DNA of 25,551 bases from Ancylobacter novellus (GTDB taxonomy: Bacteria; Pseudomonadota; Alphaproteobacteria; Rhizobiales; Xanthobacteraceae), in the NCBI GenBank assembly GCA_003241485.1, contig QFQD01000052.1:1-25551 (forward strand), given 5' to 3'. The position numbers and the translations under genes are program-made. Position 1 is the stretch's first letter; the number at the start of each line of letters is the position of its first letter. Below the pieces are notes generated by a model. It was given only the letters and a program-made list of their open reading frames with translations. It did not search any database and had not been told where the DNA came from. Of the stretch, positions 1 through 6,032 are shown piece after piece.

Positions 1-1524
1 GGCCTCGATCAGCGGCAATTGCGCCGCGCGGGCATGGTCGTGGATCTGCCGCAGCGCCGCGTCGCCGAGCCCGCGCTTGGGCACGTTGACGATGCGCTCG
101 AAGGCGAGATCATCGGAGGGCGAGGCGATGACACGCAGATAGGCCAGCGCATCGCGGATTTCCGCCCGCTCATAGAAGCGCGGGCCGCCAATGACGCGGT
201 AGTTCAGCCCCAGCGTGACAAAACGGTCCTCAAATTCGCGCATCTGGAACGAGGCGCGCACGAGAATGGCGACCTGCGAGAGACCGTGGCCCTCGCGCTG
301 CAGCGCCTCGATCTCCTCGCCGATGGCGCGCGCTTCCTCCTGGCTGTCCCAGGCGCCCGTGACGGTGACCTTCTCGCCAAGCTCGTCCTCGGAGAACAGC
401 GTCTTGCCGAGACGACCGGCATTATGGGTGATGAGATGCGCCGCAGCGCCAAGGATGTGGCCGGTGGAGCGGTAATTGCGCTCCAGCCGGATCACCGTGG
501 CGCCGGGAAAATCGCTCTCGAAGCGCAGGATGTTGTCGACCTCGGCGCCGCGCCAGCCATAGATCGACTGGTCGTCATCGCCGACGCAGCAGACATTGTG
601 CGAGCCCTGCGCGAGCAGCCGCAACCAGAGATACTGCGCGACATTGGTGTCCTGATACTCATCGACCAATATGTAGCGAAAGCGGCGGTGATAATCCGCC
701 AGCACATCCGAATTCTCGCGCAGCAGGCGGATGCTCTCGAGCAGCAGGTCGCCGAAGTCGACCGCGTTGAGCGCCTTCAGCCGCGCCTGATAGGCGGCAT
801 AGAGCTTCTGGCCGCGGCCATTGGCAAAGGCGGCGCCCTCGCCAGCGGAGACCTGATCCGGCGAGAGCCCGCGATTCTTCCAGCCGTCGATCGTGTTGGC
901 GAGCAGGCGCGCCGGCCAGCGCTTTTCGTCGATATTCTCCGCCTGCAGCAGCTGCTTCAGCAGGCGGATCTGGTCGTCGGTGTCGAGAATGGTGAAGCCG
1001 GATTTCAACCCCACCAGCTCGGCATGGCGGCGCAGCATGCGCACGCCGATGGAGTGGAAGGTGCCGAGCCACGGCATGCCCTCCACCTGTTCGCCGACGA
1101 TGGAGCCGATGCGCTCCTTCATCTCGCGCGCGGCCTTGTTGGTGAAGGTGACGGCGAGGATCTGCGAAGGCCAGGCGAGGCCGAGCGACAGGATATGGGC
1201 GATGCGGGTAGTGAGGACGCGCGTCTTGCCGGTACCGGCGCCGGCGAGCACCAGCACGGGACCTTCCGTCGCCTCCACCGCGGCGCGCTGCTCCGGGTTC
1301 AGCCCGCCGAGATAGCCACTGGCCGCAGCCGGAGCGCGGCCGGGATTGGCAAGCGCCGCCGCGCGCGCGGCAATGCCCCCGGGACGGGGCGCGGGAACGG
1401 AAATATCGGCATATGGGTCGCTCGACGAGGTGGACGGCAGCTTCGAGGGAAGATCGAAGGGAATGTCGAACGCATCGTCGCGCGGCGGTTTCCGGTGATC
1501 GGACAAGGGGCCGCTCGCAGTCAT
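1..1524 (-). CDS. uvrD: UvrD/PcrA-type ATP-dependent DNA helicase, N-terminal 508 residues (3' end outside window)
   Basis: Superfamily 1A 3'-5' DNA helicase acting in nucleotide excision and mismatch repair and in clearing stalled complexes. Seen in the translation: Walker A AGAGTGKT at residues 94-101, a TFTNKAA motif, Walker B VDEYQD, the GDDDQSIYGWRGA motif III and the RLERNYRS motif IV. All sit in UvrD/PcrA order. The gene runs off the left edge, so motifs V-VI and the C-terminal domain are not visible. The chosen ATG precedes a Pro/Ser/Ala-rich, probably disordered extension of about 75 residues before the helicase core (GLNPEQRAAVE). There is no strong ribosome site in front of it, so the exact start is uncertain. 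It is downstream of and parallel to the binding-protein gene, 94 bp away. I see no SOS box upstream. PcrA is an equally good name. Confidence 0.95.
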   Translation of the reverse strand, partial: MTASGPLSDHRKPPRDDAFDIPFDLPSKLPSTSSSDPYADISVPAPRPGGIAARAAALANPGRAPAAASGYLGGLNPEQRAAVEATEGPVLVLAGAGTGKTRVLTTRIAHILSLGLAWPSQILAVTFTNKAAREMKERIGSIVGEQVEGMPWLGTFHSIGVRMLRRHAELVGLKSGFTILDTDDQIRLLKQLLQAENIDEKRWPARLLANTIDGWKNRGLSPDQVSAGEGAAFANGRGQKLYAAYQARLKALNAVDFGDLLLESIRLLRENSDVLADYHRRFRYILVDEYQDTNVAQYLWLRLLAQGSHNVCCVGDDDQSIYGWRGAEVDNILRFESDFPGATVIRLERNYRSTGHILGAAAHLITHNAGRLGKTLFSEDELGEKVTVTGAWDSQEEARAIGEEIEALQREGHGLSQVAILVRASFQMREFEDRFVTLGLNYRVIGGPRFYERAEIRDALAYLRVIASPSDDLAFERIVNVPKRGLGDAALRQIHDHARAAQLPLIEA

Positions 1525-1572
1525 TGCAGCATCAGGACGTCTGATTCTTGCAGGAACAAAATGGCATCGGCA

Positions 1573-1595
1573 GGCCCGTTTGGCGAGGGCGGGCC
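1573..1595 (-). terminator. Weak hairpin between the binding-protein gene and uvrD
   Basis: Six-base arms (GGCCCG / CGGGCC) enclose an 11-nt loop, 24 nt past the stop of the solute-binding-protein gene. An ATTTTGTT tract follows about 10 nt further on in the minus-strand reading. The stem is short and GC-rich, which is common in this genome, so termination is only a possibility. Confidence 0.22.
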
Positions 1596-1618
1596 GGTTA
1601 TGCCCAGAATTCAGGGCT

Positions 1619-2434
1619 TCAGGGGCGCGGCAGCAGCGTCGTCACCGGCGAACCGGGGGGCGGCGCGGCGCCGAACCAGCGCCGGTGGATAGTGGCGAGC
1701 GTGCCGTCCGCCTTGAGCGCGGCGAGCGCGGCATCGACCCGCTGCGTCAGCGACGAGCCGAGCGGCAGCGCGATCGCGTAACGCTCATCCACTTTCAACC
1801 GCTCGACCACTGCGAGATCGGGCCGTTCCAGCAGGCTGTACAGCAGCGCCGGAAGATCGCCGAAATAAGCATCCGCCCCGTGGGTCTGCAGCAGCGCCAG
1901 GCCCTGATCGAGCCCTTCCACCGGCACGATCGCGCCCAGCCCGTAGCGCGCGCTGTTGGCGTGCAGCCAGTCCTCGTTCGTCGTCCCCGCTGCGGTACTG
2001 ACGCGCCGGCCACTGAGGTCCGACAGCGAGCGGAAGCGCGAGCCCTTCAACACCACCACGCCTTGCGAGGTCTCGTAATAGGGCTGGGTAAAGTCGAACG
2101 CCTTGATGCGCTCGGCCGTCACCGTGATTGAGCAGAGGGCGATGTCGATCTGGCCCGCCGCCAGCGCTGGAAAAAGGTCGCGAAACGGCATGGTCTGAAA
2201 ATCAATGCCGGTGCCGAGCCGGGTAGCCACAGCGCGGGCGAGATCGACGTCAAACCCGGTGAGACGGCCGTCCGCGCCGCGGAAGGCCCATGGCCGGTTG
2301 TCTGCGAAGGTGCCGGCCTTGAGCACCAGCGGCGCGGCAGCGGACACAGCGGACGCCGCGCTCATCGGCAAGGCAATCGCGAGCGCCAGAAACGCGACGC
2401 AGAATCTGGTCAGGATCGGCAATGCCCGATTCAC
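1619..2434 (-). CDS. Periplasmic amino-acid-type solute-binding protein (SBP family 3), orphan
   Basis: Secreted binding protein of the family-3 (HisJ/GlnH/FliY-like) fold, 271 residues. It has a basic start, a hydrophobic stretch (CVAFLALAIALP) and small residues near an Ala-Ala cleavage region, which together make an export signal. The mature part shows the family layout: PWAF..DGRLTGFDVDLARAV, then DIALCSITVTAERIKAFDFTQPYY, whose Arg normally binds the ligand carboxylate, and a late GDLPALL segment. The GTG at 2434 is chosen because an AGGGG ribosome site precedes it and the signal peptide begins there. A longer in-frame ATG at 2527 would overlap the start of the divergent gene and add a non-signal-like tail. 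No permease or ATPase gene is adjacent, so this is either one part of a dispersed ABC importer or a sensor. The ligand cannot be assigned. Confidence 0.88.
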   Translation of the reverse strand: MNRALPILTRFCVAFLALAIALPMSAASAVSAAAPLVLKAGTFADNRPWAFRGADGRLTGFDVDLARAVATRLGTGIDFQTMPFRDLFPALAAGQIDIALCSITVTAERIKAFDFTQPYYETSQGVVVLKGSRFRSLSDLSGRRVSTAAGTTNEDWLHANSARYGLGAIVPVEGLDQGLALLQTHGADAYFGDLPALLYSLLERPDLAVVERLKVDERYAIALPLGSSLTQRVDAALAALKADGTLATIHRRWFGAAPPPGSPVTTLLPRP

Positions 2435-2458
2435 GATTCGCCCCTGCCGTGGCGGCGA

Positions 2459-2487
2459 TTGACGCCGTTCGTGTTCGCCCCGATGCT
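2459..2487 (+). promoter_or_regulatory. Candidate sigma70 promoter for the LysE-type exporter
   Basis: TTGACG at 2459-2464, a 17-bp spacer and GATGCT at 2482-2487 lie in the short divergent region between the binding-protein gene and the exporter. Predicted transcription starts about 32 nt before the exporter ATG. The -35 box is good and the -10 box poor (3 of 6). Confidence 0.33.
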
Positions 2488-2525
2488 GGGCCAATATCGC
2501 TCCCCCGTCCAGACGGTCCCCATCC

Positions 2526-3155
2526 ATGTCCTATGGTCTTTATCTCATGACCGCCCTTGCCGGGGCGCTTTACGTGCTGTCCCCCGGCCCGGCATTCCTC
2601 GCGCTGTTCTCGCTCTCGGCGACGCAAGGCCGCCCGGCGGGCGCGCGTTTCGTCAGCGGCCACCTGATCGGCGACCTGTTCTGGACCGCGCTCGCCTTCG
2701 CCGCCATTATCGGGGTCAACCAACTCGGCCCCACTTTGTTCGATCTGCTGGGCGTCGGCTGCGGTCTCTATCTCTGCTATCTCGGCGTCAAGTCGATCAT
2801 GGCGCGCGAAGGCGCCGTCGCGCCGGTCGGCGCCAGCCGTCCACTGATGACCGGCGTGCTGTTCGGGCTGACCAACCCGAAGGCCTATCCGGTCTCGGTG
2901 GCGATGTTCACCGCCCTCACCGCCAGCTATGCGTCCGCCCTGTCCTGGGATGCGGCGCCTTACCTGCTGGTCGCCGCGCTAGTCGGCTTCGTTATCGCCG
3001 ACATCTTCCTGGTTTGGGCCGCCGGGCTTGCGCCGGTCCGCCGCTTCTTCCTGCGGCACGGTCTCGCCATCACACGCCTCGTCGGCGTGATGTTCGTCGC
3101 CTTCGGCGCCAAGTCGCTCATCGATGCCGGACGCGGCTTCGCCTCGCGCGCCTGA
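2526..3155 (+). CDS. LysE/RhtB-family amino-acid exporter
   Basis: Inner-membrane efflux protein of 209 residues, the usual length for the LysE/RhtB family. The diagnostic N-terminal pattern is present: a first membrane helix ending in LSPGPAFLALFSLSATQG, followed by a GHLIGD segment. The mid-protein NPKAYP motif (family form NPKxxxF) is also present. About six hydrophobic helices are visible, with the last ending at GAKSLIDAGRGF. The ATG at 2526 gives the normal spacing to the PGP motif, although no good ribosome site is seen. It is transcribed divergently from the solute-binding protein. That pairing could mean uptake or sensing versus efflux of the same amino acid, but this is inference. 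Substrates in this family range from Lys, Arg, Thr and homoserine to Leu and cannot be read from sequence. Confidence 0.9.
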   Translation: MSYGLYLMTALAGALYVLSPGPAFLALFSLSATQGRPAGARFVSGHLIGDLFWTALAFAAIIGVNQLGPTLFDLLGVGCGLYLCYLGVKSIMAREGAVAPVGASRPLMTGVLFGLTNPKAYPVSVAMFTALTASYASALSWDAAPYLLVAALVGFVIADIFLVWAAGLAPVRRFFLRHGLAITRLVGVMFVAFGAKSLIDAGRGFASRA

Positions 3156-3207
3156 GCCGCCCCCTCCTCTTCTGCCGCGCCCGCCGGCGCGCCTGCCGAG
3201 TGCCGTC

Positions 3208-5040
3208 ATGTTTGAAGCCAAGTTCCAGACCTTCGCCGATTCCGCCGCCCCTACCCTGGGTACGCATCACCTGAAGCTGCTGCGCGCCGAACTGGAACGG
3301 CGCGGGCTCGACGGTTTCATCGTGCCACGTGCCGATGCGCACCAGAACGAATATGTCCCGCCCTGCGACGAGCGGCTCGCCTGGCTCACCGGATTCACCG
3401 GCTCGGCCGGCGTCACCCTCGTCCTGCGCGAGCGCGCCGCCATTGTGGTGGACGGGCGCTACACGCTGCAGGCAGCTGTCCAGACCGACCCTGCCTCCTA
3501 TGAAGTTGTACCGCTGGCCGAGACAACGGCCGAACGCTGGCTGGAGAAGAACCTGCCGGCGGGGGCGCATTTCGGCTACGATCCTTGGCTGACCACGATA
3601 GATGGTCTCGCCAAGCTGCGCCGCGCGGTCGCCGCCGCTGAGGGCACGCTGGTTGCGGTCGACAGCAATCCGATCGACGCGGTATGGCAGGATCGCCCGC
3701 CGGCACCCATCGCGCCCATCGTGCTGCGCGATCCGGCGCTGGCCGGCGAGACGACCGAGGAAAAGCTCGCGCGCATCAGCGCCGCGCTCGTCGAGGAAAA
3801 GCTCGACGCGCTCGTGCTCTCCGATCCGCACGCCGTGGCCTGGACTTTCAACATTCGCGGCGGCGACGTCTCCTTCACCCCGCTGCCGCTGTCCTGGGCC
3901 ATCGTGCCACGCGAAGGGCGGCCCACGCTGTTCGTCGACGGGCGCAAGCTCTCCAACACGACGCGCGACGCGCTGGCCCGCCACGCGGAAATCCTCGAGC
4001 CGGTGCTGCTGGAGCGCGCGGTCGATCTCCTGGCCGGCAATGGCGCGACCATCCGGCTTGACCAGGCCACCGCGCCCGCTTTGCTCGCCTCGCGCATCGA
4101 AGCCGCGGGCGGCAAGGTTTCCGCCGGCGCCAGCCCGGTGGCGCTCATGCAGGCCGCGAAGAACGCGGCCGAGCTGGAAGGCATGCGCGCCGCGCACCGG
4201 CGCGACGGCGCGGCGCTCGCCCGCTTCCTCGCCTGGCTCGACATAGAGGCGCCCAAAGGCACGCTGACCGAGATCGACGCGGTCTGCGCGCTGGAGAGCT
4301 TCCGCCGCGAAACCGGGGCGCTGAAGGATGTCTCGTTCCCCTCCATCGCCGGCGCCGGCCCCAATGCGGCCCTGCCGCATTACCGCGTGAGCGAGACCAC
4401 GAATCGCCGCATCAATATCGGTGAGCTGTTCCTCATCGATTCCGGTGGCCAGTACGAGGACGGCACCACGGACGTCACCCGCACTATCGCGGTGGGCGAG
4501 GTGGACGCCGAGCGGCGCGACCGCTTCACCCGCGTGCTGAAGGGCCACATCGCCATTGCCCGCGCGGTGTTCCCGCTCGGCACCTCCGGCGCGCAGCTCG
4601 ACCCGTTCGCACGGCAGTTCCTCTGGTCGGCCGGGCTCGACTTCGACCACGGCACCGGGCACGGCGTCGGCGCATATCTGTCCGTGCATGAGGGGCCCGC
4701 GCGCATCTCAAAGGTCGGCACCGTCCCGCTCGCGCGCGGCATGGTGCTCTCCAACGAGCCTGGCTACTACAAGACCGGGCATTTCGGCGTGCGGCTGGAG
4801 AACCTCGAAATCGTCACGCAGGCACCGGCTGTCGACGGCGCCGAGCGCACGCTTCTCGGCTTTGAAACGCTCACCCTCGCGCCGTTCGATCGGCGGGCGC
4901 TCGAACTGTCGCTGCTGACGGCGGACGAGATCGCCTGGCTGGATCGCTACCACGCCCGCGTCCTGGCGGAGATCGGCCCTCTGGTCGACGAGGAGACCCG
5001 CACCTGGCTCATCGCGGCGACCGCGCCCCTGCCGGCCTGA
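3208..5040 (+). CDS. Aminopeptidase P family metallopeptidase (Xaa-Pro aminopeptidase, M24B), long form
   Basis: Cytosolic dimetal peptidase that removes the N-terminal residue before proline. At 610 residues it matches the long three-domain form: two creatinase-like N-terminal domains (about 1-140 and 150-310), a catalytic pita-bread domain (about 320-545) and a short C-terminal M24_C domain. All five expected metal ligands are visible: Asp411 (LIDSGG), Asp422 (TTDVTRT), His485 (GTGHGVGAY), Glu517 (SNEPGYY) and Glu531 (RLENLEI). The ATG at 3208 begins the conserved MFEAKFQTF segment and has a GAG ribosome-like site. A longer frame from 3124 would overlap the exporter gene and add only low-complexity Pro/Ala sequence. 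The gap to the exporter is 52 bp on the same strand, so co-transcription is possible. Confidence 0.94.
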   Translation: MFEAKFQTFADSAAPTLGTHHLKLLRAELERRGLDGFIVPRADAHQNEYVPPCDERLAWLTGFTGSAGVTLVLRERAAIVVDGRYTLQAAVQTDPASYEVVPLAETTAERWLEKNLPAGAHFGYDPWLTTIDGLAKLRRAVAAAEGTLVAVDSNPIDAVWQDRPPAPIAPIVLRDPALAGETTEEKLARISAALVEEKLDALVLSDPHAVAWTFNIRGGDVSFTPLPLSWAIVPREGRPTLFVDGRKLSNTTRDALARHAEILEPVLLERAVDLLAGNGATIRLDQATAPALLASRIEAAGGKVSAGASPVALMQAAKNAAELEGMRAAHRRDGAALARFLAWLDIEAPKGTLTEIDAVCALESFRRETGALKDVSFPSIAGAGPNAALPHYRVSETTNRRINIGELFLIDSGGQYEDGTTDVTRTIAVGEVDAERRDRFTRVLKGHIAIARAVFPLGTSGAQLDPFARQFLWSAGLDFDHGTGHGVGAYLSVHEGPARISKVGTVPLARGMVLSNEPGYYKTGHFGVRLENLEIVTQAPAVDGAERTLLGFETLTLAPFDRRALELSLLTADEIAWLDRYHARVLAEIGPLVDEETRTWLIAATAPLPA

Positions 5041-5071
5041 CCACTCAAGGTGCATAAAGGGGCAAAGGTGG

Positions 5072-5087
5072 AGGTTCGATGGAACCT
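5072..5087 (+). repeat. Short dyad (AGGTTC-N4-GAACCT) overlapping a stress promoter
   Basis: Perfect 6-bp arms flank a 4-nt centre. The right half contains the GGAAC -35 element of the EcfG-type promoter. It could be a weak terminator for the peptidase gene, an operator, or a chance consequence of the promoter sequence. Confidence 0.35.
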
Positions 5088-5106
5088 TCGCCGTACACCC
5101 GGCGTT
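5081..5106 (+). promoter_or_regulatory. EcfG-type general stress response promoter
   Basis: GGAAC at 5081-5085, a 17-bp spacer and CGTT at 5103-5106. This matches exactly the GGAAC-N16/17-CGTT consensus of the alphaproteobacterial EcfG/SigT sigma factor controlled by PhyR-NepR. It lies 42 nt upstream of the DUF3309 ATG and points towards it, leaving a short leader that contains the ribosome site GGAGA. Confidence 0.75.
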
Positions 5107-5147
5107 GCTCCCTCGACCAATGTAACGGGGCCGATGGAGACACTATA

Positions 5148-5300
5148 ATGACCACCATCCTGATCGTGATTCTTATCCTGATACTGGTCGGCGCGCTGCC
5201 GAACTGGGGCTACAGCCGCAGTTGGGGCTATGGCCCGAGCGGTATCGTCACCGTTCTCCTCATCGTGCTCATCGTGATGATGCTCACCGGCCGAATCTGA
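5148..5300 (+). CDS. DUF3309 family small membrane protein, 50 aa
   Basis: Peptide of 50 residues with two hydrophobic segments (about 3-17 and 33-48). They are joined by an aromatic/Gly loop, PNWGYSRSWGYGPSG, the hallmark of the DUF3309 family. Its molecular function is not known. It probably forms a hairpin in the inner membrane. The ATG at 5148 is chosen because GGAGA at 5136-5140 is an ideal ribosome site and because family members begin with this MTT..LIVILILIL helix. An upstream in-frame ATG at 5079 lies upstream of the stress promoter and would not be in its transcript. The EcfG promoter suggests expression in stationary phase, osmotic stress or desiccation. A strong hairpin follows the stop, making this a self-contained single-gene unit. 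Confidence 0.9.
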   Translation: MTTILIVILILILVGALPNWGYSRSWGYGPSGIVTVLLIVLIVMMLTGRI

Positions 5301-5305
5301 CGAAG

Positions 5306-5340
5306 CGTCCGGCCGGCCCTTCCCCGGGGCCGGCCGGACG
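5306..5340. terminator. Strong 14-bp hairpin, probable bidirectional terminator
   Basis: Perfect arms at 5306-5319 and 5327-5340 with a 7-nt loop start 6 nt after the DUF3309 stop. The convergent hydrolase gene ends 58 bp away, so the hairpin sits between two converging transcripts. There is no clear U tract on either side, so termination may rely on the stem strength or Rho. Confidence 0.7.
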
Positions 5341-5397
5341 AACCTCATTTGAGAAACACTGAAGCCGGCTAAACGACGTCAGTCGCCTTTCTCGGGT

Positions 5398-5961
5398 TCA
5401 CCCCTGCGACGCCCAGTCGCCTGAAATCTCCGCCGCCGGCCGGAGTGTCGCGCCCGCAAATTCAAGCGCCGCCATCATCGCCGCCTGCACGCTTGCCGCC
5501 GGCACATCAACGCCGCCGAAGCTAAGATCCAGCGTCGCAGCCGCATCATGGGCGAGCGTTACCCCATAGCCGAGATCGAGCGCCGCACGGGTCGCCGCGT
5601 CCACGCACATGTGGCTCATCGCGCCGACGATGACGAGATCGCTTGCGCCTGCCTGCTTGAGCAGCGCGTCCAGTTCCGTCCCGAGAAACGCATTGACGTT
5701 GTTCTTGACGATGACCGGCTCGCCGGCGGCCGGCGCCATCAGCGGATGTATCTGCGCGCCCTCAGTACCTGCCACGAAGAACGGCGCCTCCGTGGAGGCT
5801 TCCTCATGGCGCACATGCACCACGGGTAACCCTTTCGCGCGCGCAGCTTTCAGCAGCCCGGCCGCCTGCACTGCCGCCGCCTCTATGCCGACAAGCGGAA
5901 ACCGGCCGTCGGGAAAGTAATCATTCTGCAGGTCGATGATGAGCAGTGCAGTTCCGGCCAT
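5398..5961 (-). CDS. Isochorismatase-like cysteine hydrolase
   Basis: Small alpha/beta hydrolase of the isochorismatase-like family (nicotinamidase, isochorismatase, ureidoacrylate amidohydrolase and relatives), 187 residues. The Asp-Lys-Cys catalytic triad is visible: Asp10 in ALLIIDLQNDYF, Lys86 in VIVKNNVNAF and Cys119 in MSHMCVDAATRAA. The SHMCVD context favours a generic amidase or hydrolase over a true isochorismatase, and the substrate cannot be named. The ATG at 5961 starts the canonical first beta strand and has GGGAG upstream. A longer frame reaching into ligA is not credible. It follows ligA by 71 bp on the same strand, so it may be the last gene of a recN-ligA-hydrolase transcript. 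Confidence 0.9.
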   Translation of the reverse strand: MAGTALLIIDLQNDYFPDGRFPLVGIEAAAVQAAGLLKAARAKGLPVVHVRHEEASTEAPFFVAGTEGAQIHPLMAPAAGEPVIVKNNVNAFLGTELDALLKQAGASDLVIVGAMSHMCVDAATRAALDLGYGVTLAHDAAATLDLSFGGVDVPAASVQAAMMAALEFAGATLRPAAEISGDWASQG

Positions 5962-5988
5962 ATGTGGCTCCCGTGCTGGCGTACAACG

Positions 5989-6002
5989 ATGCCGGCCGGC
6001 AT
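5989..6002. repeat. Perfect 14-bp palindrome between ligA and the hydrolase gene
   Basis: ATGCCGGCCGGCAT is self-complementary without a spacer and sits 27 bp upstream of the hydrolase start. It could be an operator for a hydrolase-specific promoter. GC-rich palindromes also occur by chance in this genome. Confidence 0.3.
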
Positions 6003-6032
6003 GCAGCCGACCGGGAAAAGAGCGGCCTGAAC

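Noticed and set aside
1553..1580. GGAAC...CGTT pair upstream of uvrD resembling an EcfG promoter
   Set aside because: The spacer is 19 bp, outside the 16-17 allowed, and it faces away from uvrD.
19..1692. A 557-codon plus-strand frame opposite uvrD
   Set aside because: The minus strand encodes every helicase motif, so the plus frame is a shadow.
2435..2527. Longer N-terminus for the solute-binding protein
   Set aside because: It would place a charged, non-hydrophobic tail before a clear signal peptide and overlap the divergent gene.
3118..4689. A 523-codon minus-strand frame opposite the aminopeptidase
   Set aside because: All catalytic motifs are on the plus strand, and this frame is low-complexity and Arg-rich.
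5072..5087. GGTTCGAT resembling a tRNA T-loop
   Set aside because: No acceptor, D or anticodon stems can be drawn around it.
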